A stretch of DNA of 64,000 bases from Persephonella marina EX-H1 (lineage in GTDB: Bacteria > Aquificota > Aquificia > Aquificales > Hydrogenothermaceae). The position numbers and the translations under genes are program-made. Each line of letters begins with the position of its first letter. Position 1 is the stretch's first letter. The stretch is from NCBI RefSeq assembly GCF_000021565.1, contig NC_012440.1, positions 186,001-250,000 on the forward strand, in the 5' to 3' direction. This document shows, piece by piece, positions 44,510 to 54,739 of the stretch. The notes under the pieces are model-generated. The model did not search any database and was not told the origin of the DNA. It saw only the letters and a list, made by a program, of their open reading frames with translations.

Positions 44510-45295
44510 ATGAAAAGAAAGATAATCGTCCAGAATCTTACAAAAAAATTTGGAGAAAGAGAGGTTTTAAAAAATATCTCCTTTGATGTTAAAGAGGGGG
44601 AGATATTTGTTATTATGGGGGGAAGTGGGAGCGGTAAAAGTACTACTATAAAACATATAATAGGGCTTTTAAAACCAACATCTGGAAAGATAATCGTTGA
44701 TGATACAGATATAACAGCTCTTTCTGATAGAGAGTTAATAGAGTTCAGAAAGAGAATGGGTTATCTGTTTCAGGAAGGGGCATTGTTTGACAGTCTTACA
44801 GTGTGGGAAAATGTAGGATTTTACTTCCTTGAGAACACAAAGATGCCTGTAAAAGATATAAGAAAGATAGCTGTAGAAAAACTGTCACTTGTTGGTCTTA
44901 AAGGTATAGAGGATCTTTATCCTTCACAGCTTTCAGGTGGTATGAGGAAAAGGGTTTCACTTGCAAGGGCGATATCAACTGATCCTGAGATAATCCTTTA
45001 TGACGAGCCCACATCAGGACTTGATCCTGTAACAAGTGCTATGATAGATAATCTTATAGTTCACCTAAGAGATAAGATAGGAGTTACATCAATAGTTGTT
45101 ACACACGATCTTGACAGCGCTTTCAGTATTGCGGACAGGATAGCTATGATTCATAAAGGTGTTATATATGCTGTGGGAACACCTGATGAGATAAAAAATC
45201 ATCCTGATCCTGTTGTTCAGCAGTTTATAAATAGAAAAGCTGAAGGACCTATAACAGAGGAACTTTTCAAGGAACTAAAACTCTCAAAATCATAA
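44510..45295 (+). CDS. mlaF: ABC transporter ATPase, MlaF type (phospholipid trafficking)
   Basis: A 261-residue ABC ATPase: Walker A GGSGSGKSTT, Q-loop YLFQEGALFDSLTVWENVGF, signature LSGGMRKRVSLARA, Walker B EIILYDEPTSGLDPVTS and switch His in VVTHD. The EGALFDSLTV-ENV stretch is typical of MlaF/Ttg2A, the ATPase of the system that moves phospholipids between inner and outer membranes. No MlaE permease or MlaD gene is next to it, so partners must be elsewhere. Confidence 0.88.
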   Translation: MKRKIIVQNLTKKFGEREVLKNISFDVKEGEIFVIMGGSGSGKSTTIKHIIGLLKPTSGKIIVDDTDITALSDRELIEFRKRMGYLFQEGALFDSLTVWENVGFYFLENTKMPVKDIRKIAVEKLSLVGLKGIEDLYPSQLSGGMRKRVSLARAISTDPEIILYDEPTSGLDPVTSAMIDNLIVHLRDKIGVTSIVVTHDLDSAFSIADRIAMIHKGVIYAVGTPDEIKNHPDPVVQQFINRKAEGPITEELFKELKLSKS

Positions 45296-45321
45296 TATAT
45301 TCTGATCTATATCAATGAGAA

Positions 45322-45330
45322 TGATATAAT
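45322..45330 (+). promoter_or_regulatory. Extended -10 promoter of thrC-panE
   Basis: TGA-TATAAT at 45322-45330, 34 nt before the TTG start of the second thrC. No consensus -35. Confidence 0.5.
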
Positions 45331-45363
45331 ATTCTGTCAAACACATACAGGAGGAATTTTCTT

Positions 45364-46434
45364 TTGGACAACTGTAAATGGAGAGGGATAATCACCGCAT
45401 ACAGAGAATTTTTACCTGTAACCGATAAAACCCCTGTTGTAACACTGTACGAAGGAAACACACCACTCATAGATGCTCCAAACCTCTCAAAAAAGATAGC
45501 TCCTGACAAGGATCTTAAGATATATCTGAAGTATGAAGGACTTAACCCAACAGGATCATTTAAAGATCGTGGAATGACGATGGCCATATCAAAGGCTAAA
45601 GAGTCTGGAAAGACAGCCGTTATATGTGCATCAACAGGAAACACATCTGCATCTGCAGCTGCCTATGCTGCAAGGGCTGGTATGGATGCTTATGTAATAC
45701 TTCCTAAGGGTGCCGTTGCCCTTGGAAAACTCTCTCAGGCTATGGTTTACGGTGCAAAGATTATAGCCCTGATGGGAAATTTTGACGATGCTCTGAGTAT
45801 AGTGAGAGAGATTGGGGAAAAGTATCCTGTAGAGGTTGTTAACTCTGTAAATCCTTACAGGATTGAAGGACAGAAAACAGCAAGTTTTGAGATTATAGAT
45901 GCTCTTGGTGATGCTCCAGACTACCACTTTATACCTGTGGGAAATGCAGGAAATATAACAGCTTACTGGAAAGGTTACAAAGAGTATAAAGAGGCAGGCA
46001 GATCAACAAAACTTCCAAGAATGATAGGATGGCAGGCTGAAGGTGCTGCTCCTATAGTGAAAGGTTTTCCCATAAAGAATCCACAGACGATTGCAACAGC
46101 GATAAAGATAGGAAATCCTTACAGCTGGCAGCCTGCACTTCAGGCGGCAAAGGAGAGCAACGGCTTTATTGATGCTGTTTCTGATGAGGAGATACTTGAG
46201 GCTTACAGACTTGTTGCCTCAACTGAAGGTGTTTTCTGTGAACCTGCATCTGCAGCATCGGTTGCAGGTGTTATAAAGGCATACAGAAAAGGTCTTTTTA
46301 AAGGTGGAGAAACTGTAGTGTGTACACTTACGGGTAACGGTCTTAAAGATCCTGACACAGTTATAAAGGCAAGTGAAAAGCCTGTAGAGATGCCACCGGA
46401 CATAAATGAGATAGCAAGATATTTAGGACTATGA
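45364..46434 (+). CDS. thrC: Threonine synthase (second paralog, no zinc ribbon)
   Basis: A 356-residue ThrC with PLP lysine in [16 protein letters not shown], phosphate loop [19 protein letters not shown] and C-terminal [12 protein letters not shown]. Length and motifs match the short bacterial threonine synthases of the B. subtilis/Thermus type. TTG start with AGGAGG 9 nt upstream. It overlaps panE by 4 nt. With the paralog at 10342-11589 the genome has two; this one looks the better candidate for ordinary threonine synthesis. Confidence 0.93.
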   Translation: MDNCKWRGIITAYREFLPVTDKTPVVTLYEGNTPLIDAPNLSKKIAPDKDLKIYLKYEGLNPTGSFKDRGMTMAISKAKESGKTAVICASTGNTSASAAAYAARAGMDAYVILPKGAVALGKLSQAMVYGAKIIALMGNFDDALSIVREIGEKYPVEVVNSVNPYRIEGQKTASFEIIDALGDAPDYHFIPVGNAGNITAYWKGYKEYKEAGRSTKLPRMIGWQAEGAAPIVKGFPIKNPQTIATAIKIGNPYSWQPALQAAKESNGFIDAVSDEEILEAYRLVASTEGVFCEPASAASVAGVIKAYRKGLFKGGETVVCTLTGNGLKDPDTVIKASEKPVEMPPDINEIARYLGL

Positions 46435-47375
46435 ATATAGTAGTATTTGGTCTTGGAGCTGTAGGAACTGTATTTGCAACATTCCTGAAAGAAGCAGGGT
46501 ATAAAGTTTACGGCATAACAAAGGATAAATATCTGAATGATCTAAAATCATCTGAACTTAGGGTAAAAGGTATATGGGGAGATCATAGAGTAAAGCTTGA
46601 TGGTATTTTCAGCTCAGTCTCCCCTCTGAAGGATAAAAAGATAGATCTTATAATACTCTCAGTTAAGTCTTACGATACTCAGAATGCTGTAAAAAGCCTT
46701 AAGGATATGGTATCGGAGAAAACAAAGGTTATAGTTGCACAGAACGGATACGGTAATTACGAGATCGTCTCAGAAGAGATAGGTAAAGAACATACATTAC
46801 TTGCAAGGGTTATTTTTGGTTCAAAGATCATAAAACCGGGTTTTGCAGAAGTTACAGTAAATGCGGATGATGTAAGAATAGGAGATCCTTCAGGAACAAT
46901 ACCTGAAGAGGAGATAATAAAGATCGCCTGCATAATAAAAAATGCTGGTATACCAGCATCATACGATCCAGATGTTTATAAGACATTATGGTATAAGATA
47001 CTTTACAACTGTGCATTAAACCCTCTTGGAGCTCTTTTAAGCTGTAGTTATGGTGATCTTGCAGAGAATGAGGAGACAAGAAAGATTATGAACAGAGTTA
47101 TAAAAGAGATATTTGAGGTTACAGAGGCACACGGTATAGAACTTAACTACGAAAGCCCTGAGGAGTATATAGAACATTTCTACAAAAATCTTATACCACC
47201 TACAAGGAATCATTACCCTTCTATGTACTACGATCTGAAAGCGGGAAAGAAAACTGAGATAGACGCTCTGAATGGGGCTATTGTCAGACTTGCAAGAGAG
47301 AAGGATATTTATGTTCCTGTGAATGAGACCATTACAGGTATGATAAAGTTTATTGAGGGAAGATTGAGAGGGTGA
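46431..47375 (+). CDS. panE: 2-dehydropantoate 2-reductase
   Basis: A 314-residue ketopantoate reductase: N-terminal Rossmann motif [40 protein letters not shown], the substrate lysine in [16 protein letters not shown] and [21 protein letters not shown] (read in parts) near the C-terminus. It reduces ketopantoate to pantoate with NADPH for coenzyme A. It starts inside the thrC stop (ATGA). Confidence 0.92.
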   Translation: MNIVVFGLGAVGTVFATFLKEAGYKVYGITKDKYLNDLKSSELRVKGIWGDHRVKLDGIFSSVSPLKDKKIDLIILSVKSYDTQNAVKSLKDMVSEKTKVIVAQNGYGNYEIVSEEIGKEHTLLARVIFGSKIIKPGFAEVTVNADDVRIGDPSGTIPEEEIIKIACIIKNAGIPASYDPDVYKTLWYKILYNCALNPLGALLSCSYGDLAENEETRKIMNRVIKEIFEVTEAHGIELNYESPEEYIEHFYKNLIPPTRNHYPSMYYDLKAGKKTEIDALNGAIVRLAREKDIYVPVNETITGMIKFIEGRLRG

Positions 47376-47390
47376 TTTAAGACCAATTTA

Positions 47391-47399
47391 TGCTAAAAT
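47391..47399 (+). promoter_or_regulatory. Extended -10 promoter of rph operon
   Basis: TGC-TAAAAT at 47391-47399, 32 nt before the rph ATG, in the short gap after panE. The -35 is not clear. Confidence 0.4.
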
Positions 47400-47430
47400 T
47401 AAATGTTTGTGAAAATCTTTTTGGAGGAGT

Positions 47431-48219
47431 ATGTTGCGTCCAGATGGAAGGAAACCAACACAGCTCAGACCAGTAAAGATAATCAGAGATTTTAATATAT
47501 ACGCTGAAGGCTCTGTTCTTATTGAGATGGGAAATACTAAGGTTATCATAACAGCATCAATTGAAGAGAAGGTTCCACCATTTTTAAGGGGAACAGGTCA
47601 GGGATGGATAACAGCTGAGTATGCGATGCTTCCAAGATCAACAGAAAGCAGAAGTATAAGAGAGGTTGTTAGAGGAGCACCATCAGGAAGAACACAGGAG
47701 ATACAGAGGCTTATAGGAAGATCTCTCAGAGGTGTTGTTGATCTTAAAAAGCTTGGTGAGAGAACGTTATGGGTTGACTGTGACGTTATACAGGCTGATG
47801 GTGGAACAAGGGTTGCATCAATAACTGGAGCTTTTATAGCTGTTGCTGATGCAATGATAAAACTTACAGAATCTGGGAAGGTGAGACAGAATCCATTAAA
47901 AGATTATGTTGCAGCAATAAGCACAGGAATAGTTGGAAATGAGGTTGTTCTTGATCTTAACTTTAAAGAGGACTCATCTGCCAAGGTTGATATGAATCTT
48001 GTTATGACTGGAAGTGGTAATTTTGTTGAGGTTCAGGCAACAGGCGAGGAGTACTCCTTCACACAGCAGGAGTTTGATAAGATGCTTGAGTATGGAAAGT
48101 TAGGTATAAACAAGCTTATACATATACAGAAGAAGTTTATAGAAGGGATGCCTTCTATAGGCCACTGGAAAAGGCTGAGTATTAAAGAGTTCAGTTATAC
48201 AGATACAGGAGGTAATTAA
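47431..48219 (+). CDS. rph: Ribonuclease PH
   Basis: A 262-residue RNase PH: N-terminal [60 protein letters not shown] and [16 protein letters not shown]. It trims tRNA 3' ends phosphorolytically. GGAGGAG precedes the ATG. The stop shares one base with the purA start. The C-terminus has about 15 residues beyond the usual end. Confidence 0.96.
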   Translation: MLRPDGRKPTQLRPVKIIRDFNIYAEGSVLIEMGNTKVIITASIEEKVPPFLRGTGQGWITAEYAMLPRSTESRSIREVVRGAPSGRTQEIQRLIGRSLRGVVDLKKLGERTLWVDCDVIQADGGTRVASITGAFIAVADAMIKLTESGKVRQNPLKDYVAAISTGIVGNEVVLDLNFKEDSSAKVDMNLVMTGSGNFVEVQATGEEYSFTQQEFDKMLEYGKLGINKLIHIQKKFIEGMPSIGHWKRLSIKEFSYTDTGGN

Positions 48220-49517
48220 TGAATAAAAGCCTTGTTATACTTGGTTCACAATGGGGCGATGAAGGAAAGGGAAAGATAGTTGATCTATTAGCCCCAGATT
48301 ATGATTATGTTGTAAGGTATCAGGGGGGAAGTAATGCAGGACATACAGTTATAGTTGGAAACAAAAAGTATGCTCTTCACCTTATACCATCGGGTATTTT
48401 ACATGAAGGAAAGAAAAATCTGATAACAAACGGTGTTGTTATAGCTCTTGAAGAGCTTATAAATGAGATGGAAAAGGTAAGAGAGGTTGCTGGAGATTTT
48501 GAAGGAAAGCTGTACATAAGTGATAGGGCACATATAGTTTTTCCACATCACAAGATACTTGATGGTCTTGCTGAGAGATCAAAAGGTAAAGATAAAGTTG
48601 GGACAACACTTAAAGGTATAGGTCCTGCGTATATGTCAAAGTATGCAAGAACAGGAATAAGAATAGCCGATCTTTACGATCCAGCCTACTTCAGACATAG
48701 ACTTGAAAGCTCTATGAATGAGGCTAAGGAGATAGCTGAAAAGATATACGGTGTATCCTTTGATCTCAGTATAAACAAGATATACTTTGAGACATTAAGG
48801 ATGTTTGAGAAGATAGAGTATCTTGTTGCGGATACAGCTCTTATGCTTGATAAGGCATTGAGAGAAGGAAAAAGAGTTCTCTTTGAAGGTGCACAGGGAA
48901 CTATGCTTGATATAGATATGGGAACATACCCTTATGTAACATCTTCAAACTCTTCAGCTTTAGGTCTGAGCAACGGGACAGGTGTTTCACCTAAGCTTAT
49001 AGGTCAGGCTAAGGTTTACGGTGTTAGTAAGGCTTATGTAACAAGGGTTGGTGCAGGTCCTTTTCCAACAGAGCTCAATGATGGATTTGGTCAGAAGCTG
49101 AGGGATGAAGGTCATGAGTATGGAACAACAACAGGAAGACCAAGAAGATGTGGATGGCTTGATCTTGTAGCTCTGAGATTTGCCGCAAGAATAAACGGTA
49201 TGGACGGAATAATAATAACAAAACTTGATGTTCTTGACCATTTTGAGGAGATAAAGGTTGCTGTTGCCTATGAGTACGAAGGCAAAGAGATAAGGGATTT
49301 TCCCGCTTCATTGAAGGTTCTTGAAAAATGCAGACCTGTTTATAAAACACTGAAAGGCTGGCACACAAGTACAAAAGGACTGAAGGATAAAGAGAAACTT
49401 CCTGATGAGGCATGGGAGTTTATAAGATTTGTTGAAAAGGAGACAGGAACACCTGTTGTTATGCTTTCAACAGGACCTGAAAGATCTGAGTATATATGGA
49501 TAAAACAGGAGGGGTAG
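48219..49517 (+). CDS. purA: Adenylosuccinate synthetase
   Basis: A 432-residue PurA: GSQWGDEGKGKIVDLLAP with the GTP P-loop, GGSNAGHTV, GTTLKGIGPAYMSKYARTG, GAQGTMLDIDMGTYPYVTSS and TTTGRPRRCGWLDLVALR. It joins IMP and aspartate, the first step to AMP, opposite guaB at 11.7 kb. It is coupled to rph by a one-base overlap. Confidence 0.97.
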   Translation: MNKSLVILGSQWGDEGKGKIVDLLAPDYDYVVRYQGGSNAGHTVIVGNKKYALHLIPSGILHEGKKNLITNGVVIALEELINEMEKVREVAGDFEGKLYISDRAHIVFPHHKILDGLAERSKGKDKVGTTLKGIGPAYMSKYARTGIRIADLYDPAYFRHRLESSMNEAKEIAEKIYGVSFDLSINKIYFETLRMFEKIEYLVADTALMLDKALREGKRVLFEGAQGTMLDIDMGTYPYVTSSNSSALGLSNGTGVSPKLIGQAKVYGVSKAYVTRVGAGPFPTELNDGFGQKLRDEGHEYGTTTGRPRRCGWLDLVALRFAARINGMDGIIITKLDVLDHFEEIKVAVAYEYEGKEIRDFPASLKVLEKCRPVYKTLKGWHTSTKGLKDKEKLPDEAWEFIRFVEKETGTPVVMLSTGPERSEYIWIKQEG

Positions 49518-49519
49518 AT

Positions 49520-49783
49520 GTGAATACTCCTAACGATATTCTGGCAGAAGTTGGGAATATGCATGCCTCTGATATACTTCTGCTTATAATACTTATAATA
49601 GGGGCTGGTTTTCTAACATACTTTATACTTCTGAAGATAAATGCAAAAAGGCCACCTGAAAAAAGAAGGTCAAGTATAGCCCTCTTCCTGATATCCCTTA
49701 ATGTCAGCTTTTTTGTCGTTGTAACATTTTTTGTTTACAAGGTTCTTTTAGCAGGATTAAAATACCTTATGAGTAACGGATGA
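49520..49783 (+). CDS. Small membrane protein, two helices (87 aa)
   Basis: Not recognised. I choose GTG at 49520 because GGAGGGG lies about 7 nt upstream, although the frame is open from an ATG at 49496 inside purA. Two membrane helices: ILLLIILIIGAGFLTYFIL and ALFLISLNVSFFVVVTFFVY, joined by a basic loop (KINAKRPPEKRRSS), so both ends face out. It ends overlapping the next gene by 4 nt. Confidence 0.65.
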   Translation: MNTPNDILAEVGNMHASDILLLIILIIGAGFLTYFILLKINAKRPPEKRRSSIALFLISLNVSFFVVVTFFVYKVLLAGLKYLMSNG

Positions 49784-51363
49784 TGGAGATTCTGGATAAA
49801 CATCTAGAGGATACCTCTAAAGTAGATAAGGTTGTAGAAAGGTCTGTTGATTTCTTAAAAAAAGAGATACAGAGTTTTAGAGATCTTGAAAGCTTTTTAA
49901 AGGACAGTGGGAACTTCCTCGTTATAAGAAGAAGCTGTGTTGAGTTTGTAAGAAGAGAGTTCAAAGATCTGAATAAATGGGAGACAAGAAAGGCTGTATC
50001 AGAGATATTCAAAAAACTTGATTTTAAGATAGATCAGCAGAACCTTGATAAACTTGTTTTTCTCTTTTTTACAGATGCTGTCTGTGAAACATCGCCTACA
50101 CCATCCCCTTTAGTTTTTGATTATAACGGAAATATATTTGTAAAGAGGCATTCTATAGCTATTGATTTTGATCTTGTTCCTTTTCTTATGGAAAGTATTG
50201 AAAATCTGAACTCTGTTAAAAAACATCAGGCTGTATTCAAGATATATCCGGAGGATCAGCTTGTTACAAAAGGTATATCAAAACATGTCTCAGATCTTAA
50301 CTTTTTGATACTGGATCTTCTCGAAAAGGTTCTTTATGAGGAGGTTATACCTTTTGATACCGTTGTTATCCATAAAGGTAAAGAGTTAAAACCTGATCTT
50401 GATATATTAAAGTTAGGGATTGAGTCTGTTTTTTCTGGTATAACGGAGTATTTCCTTGGGGAAAAGGAGATACTGAAAACAGGAATTTTAAATAAAAAAC
50501 AGTCCAGTATATTTGTTAAGGTTAAAAATTATGTTATAGACCAGCTTAAAGATAAGGATGAGCTTGAGTATCTTCTTTTCACTTCTGATGCTGATGAGGA
50601 AAGCACAGAGGGGAGAATTTTTACAGTTCTTGACTACACAAATCAGAAAAATGTTTTTGAAGAGTCACTGAAAAGGGAGGATGCTACAGTAAATGACAGG
50701 ATAGAAAGTATTTTCTGGCTTCTTGGTATAGATAATATAAATATCACACTTCTTGTGATGTATTTTGATACAGATGATATTGTTTACTATATACTGGAGC
50801 TTTTAAGACAGGCTCAGGATGAGGGATTTCTGACAGAAAGGTTTAAAAGATCAGTAAAGAGTTTCTTAGAAAATCTCTTCCAGTATCCTTACATCTCAAA
50901 AGGTTTTATGAACCAGAAAACCCTTGATAAAGCTATGAGGATACTTTTTGAGGATGATAAAAAGCTTATGGCAGACTACAGCTATTACACAAAAAGGTAC
51001 GACCAGTTTTTAGAGATAACAAAGGATATACAGGATAAAGATCCTTACACACAGCTCAGACAGCTTACAGCGAGATACCTGAAAGGTGATATATCTAAGG
51101 AGGATTACAAAAACTGGCTTATACTTATCCCGTCAGGTGAGGCTCACTTTCTTTACAATCTCTTTTCAGACAGTCTTGACAGCCTACCTTACGATAATGA
51201 ATATAGAATATTAGTTGATATATACAAAAAAGGTGAGTTTGTTGAAGAGGGGAAAGATCCTTCAGAGGAAGAGAAGATCTACACAATGATTTTAAGAGTC
51301 CTCGGTGTTTATCCTGAAGAAGAGAGGCTAAAAAAATTATTAAACCTGAGGTATGAGGCATGA
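49780..51363 (+). CDS. Hypothetical protein (527 aa)
   Basis: No family recognised. A soluble, largely helical protein with Glu/Lys/Asp-rich helices and no membrane segment, zinc site or P-loop. The middle (about 300-430) may form helical repeats (NDRIESIFWLLGID, MYFDTDDIVYYILELLRQA). It overlaps its neighbours on both sides (ATGATG start in the previous stop, ATGA end), so its place in the rph-purA-nnrDE operon is firm. Confidence 0.75.
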   Translation: MMEILDKHLEDTSKVDKVVERSVDFLKKEIQSFRDLESFLKDSGNFLVIRRSCVEFVRREFKDLNKWETRKAVSEIFKKLDFKIDQQNLDKLVFLFFTDAVCETSPTPSPLVFDYNGNIFVKRHSIAIDFDLVPFLMESIENLNSVKKHQAVFKIYPEDQLVTKGISKHVSDLNFLILDLLEKVLYEEVIPFDTVVIHKGKELKPDLDILKLGIESVFSGITEYFLGEKEILKTGILNKKQSSIFVKVKNYVIDQLKDKDELEYLLFTSDADEESTEGRIFTVLDYTNQKNVFEESLKREDATVNDRIESIFWLLGIDNINITLLVMYFDTDDIVYYILELLRQAQDEGFLTERFKRSVKSFLENLFQYPYISKGFMNQKTLDKAMRILFEDDKKLMADYSYYTKRYDQFLEITKDIQDKDPYTQLRQLTARYLKGDISKEDYKNWLILIPSGEAHFLYNLFSDSLDSLPYDNEYRILVDIYKKGEFVEEGKDPSEEEKIYTMILRVLGVYPEEERLKKLLNLRYEA

Positions 51364-51737
51364 GGGAGGATCTTATAACACTTGCTGAAAGGGAGCTGAA
51401 TGAGGTTGCAACACTTTTAAACGAGTCTTTCTGTGATGACGGTCTTGTTTTTCACCATCTAAGGAATGGGGTTCTTTATCTTTTGAAAGCACTCGCCGAA
51501 GAGTACAACCTTGATTATGAAGGTATAGAAAGTATATCCGATCTTGTTGCACTTATTGAGAGAAAAACCACAGTAAAGTTCCCGGAGTATATGCAGTCTA
51601 TAATTGATCTTGAGGATATAATGGTACCTGATGACTGTACAACTTCAATATGCTACGATCCTGAGATGTATGGAGATATACTTGATGCTGTTGAAAACCT
51701 TAAGGAGTTTGTTGAGAAGGAAATAGAAAGCCTATGA
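51360..51737 (+). CDS. Hypothetical protein (125 aa), possibly HEPN-like
   Basis: A small helical acidic protein. The pattern of a helix with a pair of histidines (FHHLRNGVLYLLKALAEEY) followed by a second long helix pair resembles HEPN-type nucleotide-interacting helical bundles, but the full Rx4-6H motif is not seen, so this is only a suggestion. It overlaps both neighbours by 4 nt and so is co-translated with the 527-aa protein and nnrDE. Confidence 0.65.
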   Translation: MREDLITLAERELNEVATLLNESFCDDGLVFHHLRNGVLYLLKALAEEYNLDYEGIESISDLVALIERKTTVKFPEYMQSIIDLEDIMVPDDCTTSICYDPEMYGDILDAVENLKEFVEKEIESL

Positions 51738-53320
51738 AGATACTTAAAGCCTCTGAGATGGCTTATGCAGATGAGAACACGATAAAGCTGACAGGTATCC
51801 CCTCACTTGTTCTTATGGAGAATGCTGGAAGAACAGCATCACAGATAATCCTTGAAAGGTATCCTGATAAAAAATATTTTGTTGTTGTTGCAGGAAGTGG
51901 GAATAATGGTGGTGATGGTCTTGTAATAGCAAGGTATCTTCTAAGATATAACAGAGATGTTAAGGTTTTTATACTTTCTGACAGCAGGCAGAAGCTCTCA
52001 CAGGACAATCTAAAAAATTTAGAGATATTTGAGTCCTTTGGTGGTGAGGTATTATTTATAAACAAGGAGAACACAGGTAAGATAAGAAACCCTGTAAAAG
52101 AGGCTGATGTAGTCATAGATGCTATATTTGGGACAGGATTCAAACCACCTGTTAAAGGTTTCAGAGAGAAGGTTATACAGATAATAAATAGATATGCTAA
52201 AAATGTTGTTGCTGTAGATATACCCTCAGGTCTCTCAACAGATACAGGGAGGATAGAGGGTGTTCATACAAGAGCTGATTTAACAGTAACATTCGCATAT
52301 CCAAAGCCTGCACACATACTTTATCCTGCCTGTGAGCTGTGTGGTGAGGTTTTTGTTGTTGATATATCTATAGATGATAGCTATCTGAAGGAGATACACA
52401 GATATCTGCTTACTTATGAGAGCATAAAGCTTCCAGAGAGGAAGAAAAACAGCCATAAATACACATACGGTCATCTTCTTGTTGTTGGAGGTTCTGTCGG
52501 GAAGACAGGAGCTGTTATAATGGCTTCAAGATCAGCTACAGCCTCAGGATCTGGACTTGTTACTGCTGTGGTTCCAGGATCTCTTGATCAGGTGTTTGAG
52601 AACGCATTAACTGAGGAGATGACAATACCTGTTGATGATATTGACGGCTATTTTGGAAAAAAGGCTTACAGACAGATAAAAGAGATCATAAAAAATGGTA
52701 AGTTTACATCTGTTGTTGCTGGAATGGGAATGTCAGTAACTGAAAACTGTATCTCTGTGATAGATCAGCTTTTAAAGGGGAAGATGCCTCTTGTTATAGA
52801 TGCTGATGGTATAAACAATCTTGTTCTTGTTGATAACTTTAAGGAAAAACTCAAAAAGAGAAAACATCCCACAGTTTTAACACCCCATATAGGTGAGATG
52901 TCAAGGCTTACAGGTCTTAAAACAAAAGAGATACTGGACAGCATGGAAGAAACAGCATTATCCTTCAGTAAGGAGACAGGATCATTTGTTATCCTGAAAG
53001 GATCAAGAACTGTAATATCAACACCTGATGGGAAGGTTTATTACTCAATAAAAGGTAATGAAGGGATGGCAACAGCTGGAACGGGGGACATACTTTCTGG
53101 CATAACAGGGACTCTTGTTTTCAGGCTTGGAGCAGAGGAAGGGGTAAAAACAGCTGTTTATCTTCACGGTCTTTCAGGGGATCTTGCTGTTAAAGAGACA
53201 GGTGTTGAAAGTATGAAAGCAACAGATCTTATAAGATTTATCCCTGAGGCCTACAGAGAGATAAAAAGAATGAAAGAGAGGAAAGATACAGGATTTTACA
53301 GAACTCTTTCATCTGTCTGA
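51734..53320 (+). CDS. nnrD: Bifunctional NAD(P)H-hydrate epimerase / ADP-dependent dehydratase
   Basis: A 528-residue fusion. The N-terminal YjeF-N epimerase (1-210) shows LMENAGRTAS, VAGSGNNGGDGLVIARYL and VDIPSGLSTDTG. The C-terminal ribokinase-like dehydratase (about 225-510) shows VVGGSVGKTGAVIMASRSA, LVIDADGINNL, TPHIGEMSRLTG and GMATAGTGDILSGI. It repairs NADHX and NADPHX, which form faster at high temperature. It overlaps the preceding gene by 4 nt and ends its operon before the fba promoter. Confidence 0.95.
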   Translation: MKILKASEMAYADENTIKLTGIPSLVLMENAGRTASQIILERYPDKKYFVVVAGSGNNGGDGLVIARYLLRYNRDVKVFILSDSRQKLSQDNLKNLEIFESFGGEVLFINKENTGKIRNPVKEADVVIDAIFGTGFKPPVKGFREKVIQIINRYAKNVVAVDIPSGLSTDTGRIEGVHTRADLTVTFAYPKPAHILYPACELCGEVFVVDISIDDSYLKEIHRYLLTYESIKLPERKKNSHKYTYGHLLVVGGSVGKTGAVIMASRSATASGSGLVTAVVPGSLDQVFENALTEEMTIPVDDIDGYFGKKAYRQIKEIIKNGKFTSVVAGMGMSVTENCISVIDQLLKGKMPLVIDADGINNLVLVDNFKEKLKKRKHPTVLTPHIGEMSRLTGLKTKEILDSMEETALSFSKETGSFVILKGSRTVISTPDGKVYYSIKGNEGMATAGTGDILSGITGTLVFRLGAEEGVKTAVYLHGLSGDLAVKETGVESMKATDLIRFIPEAYREIKRMKERKDTGFYRTLSSV

Positions 53321-53326
53321 TATAAT
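53318..53326 (+). promoter_or_regulatory. Extended -10 promoter of fba
   Basis: TGA-TATAAT at 53318-53326, overlapping the nnrD stop codon and 32 nt before the fba ATG. A TTTACA at 53295-53300 is too far (20 nt) to be an ideal -35. Confidence 0.5.
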
Positions 53327-53357
53327 TTAATATAAATAAAAACAGGAGGGTTGTTTT

Positions 53358-54734
53358 ATGCCGGTTATAGCAAAATCAAAAGAGGAGCTTATAAACATTA
53401 TTTCTGAAAGTGTATCAGTTGAAGGAGATCTCGTTAATATAAAGGATGAGAAGAAACTTAGAGATAAGACTATAGATGATCTTATCTATACTGCTGTATT
53501 CTCAGAGGATGAAGGAACAAAGGAAGAGGCAAAAAGGATAATAAGGGAGACAGCAAACCAGTTTGGAGCTGTGGCAGCATCAATACATGATTTTTATATG
53601 GCTATAGGAAGAGGAGAGGTTGATAATCTTACAACACCTGCTGTTAATATAAGGGGGATGACATACGATGTTGCAAGACAGATATTCAGGGTTGCAAATA
53701 AACATAATGTTGGTGCGTTTATATTTGAGATAGCAAAGTCAGAGATAGGTTACACATTCCAGAGACCTTCTGAGTATGCTTCTTGTGTTCTCGCAGCAGC
53801 TATAAAGGAAGGTTATAAAGGACCTGTTTTTATACAGGGAGATCATTTCCAGTTTAATGCAAAAAAGTATGCAGAAGATCCTGAAAAGGAACTTCAGGCT
53901 ATAAAAGATCTCACTGAGGAGGCTATTAAGGCAGGCTTTTACAATATAGATATTGATCCTTCAACACTCGTTGATTACTCAAAACCATCACTTAAAGAAC
54001 AGCAGTACCATAACTATATAAACACAGCAAAGATGACACAGTTTATAAGAGATATAGAACCTGAAGGTGTGACAGTTTCAATAGGAGCTGAGATAGGACA
54101 TATAGGAGGTAAAAACTCAACTGTTGAGGAGTTTGAGGCTTTTATGGAAGGGTATCTAAGTGAGATACCTGAAGGTATGGCAGGTATATCAAAGATGTCT
54201 GTCCAGACAGGAACAGAGCATGGAGGTATCCCTCTCCCTGATGGAACTGTTGCAGAAGTAAAGCTTGATTTTAATGTTCTAAAAGATATAGGAAAGGTTG
54301 CAAGGGAGAAGTACGGTCTTGGTGGAACTGTTCAGCATGGTGCATCAACACTCCCTGATGAGCTTTTTGATAAATTCCCTGAGAGTAACTGCTGTGAGAT
54401 ACACCTTGCAACAGGATTTCAGAATATTATGTACGATCTTATCCCTGAAGATTTCAGAAATGAGATATACGAGTATATAAAAGAGAACTTTAAGAATGAG
54501 TGGAAGGAAGGACAGACAGAACAGCAGTTTATATACAAAACAAGGAAAAAAGGTTTCGGTCCATTTAAATACCAGTGGTGGACATTAGAAGATCAGTACA
54601 AAAATAGAATACTTGAAGCCCTCTATAATAAGTTTGAGTTCCTCTTTGATAAGCTGAATGTGTTTAACACAAAGGAAAGTGTAGAGAAGTATGTAAAACC
54701 TGTAAAGATAAGTTATGGATCAGTTAAAGGATAG
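53358..54734 (+). CDS. fba: Class II fructose-bisphosphate aldolase, long form
   Basis: A 458-residue zinc aldolase-type TIM barrel. Candidate metal and substrate motifs: FIQGDHFQFN, GAEIGHIGG, TGTEHGGIPLPDG and TVQHGASTLPD. The usual class II enzymes have about 280-360 residues; here there are long N-terminal (about 80 residues) and C-terminal (KTRKKGFGPFKYQWW onward) additions. It would join triose phosphates to fructose-1,6-bisphosphate. The following fbp supports a gluconeogenic role. AGGAGGG precedes the ATG. Confidence 0.85.
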   Translation: MPVIAKSKEELINIISESVSVEGDLVNIKDEKKLRDKTIDDLIYTAVFSEDEGTKEEAKRIIRETANQFGAVAASIHDFYMAIGRGEVDNLTTPAVNIRGMTYDVARQIFRVANKHNVGAFIFEIAKSEIGYTFQRPSEYASCVLAAAIKEGYKGPVFIQGDHFQFNAKKYAEDPEKELQAIKDLTEEAIKAGFYNIDIDPSTLVDYSKPSLKEQQYHNYINTAKMTQFIRDIEPEGVTVSIGAEIGHIGGKNSTVEEFEAFMEGYLSEIPEGMAGISKMSVQTGTEHGGIPLPDGTVAEVKLDFNVLKDIGKVAREKYGLGGTVQHGASTLPDELFDKFPESNCCEIHLATGFQNIMYDLIPEDFRNEIYEYIKENFKNEWKEGQTEQQFIYKTRKKGFGPFKYQWWTLEDQYKNRILEALYNKFEFLFDKLNVFNTKESVEKYVKPVKISYGSVKG

Positions 54735-54739
54735 ATAAT

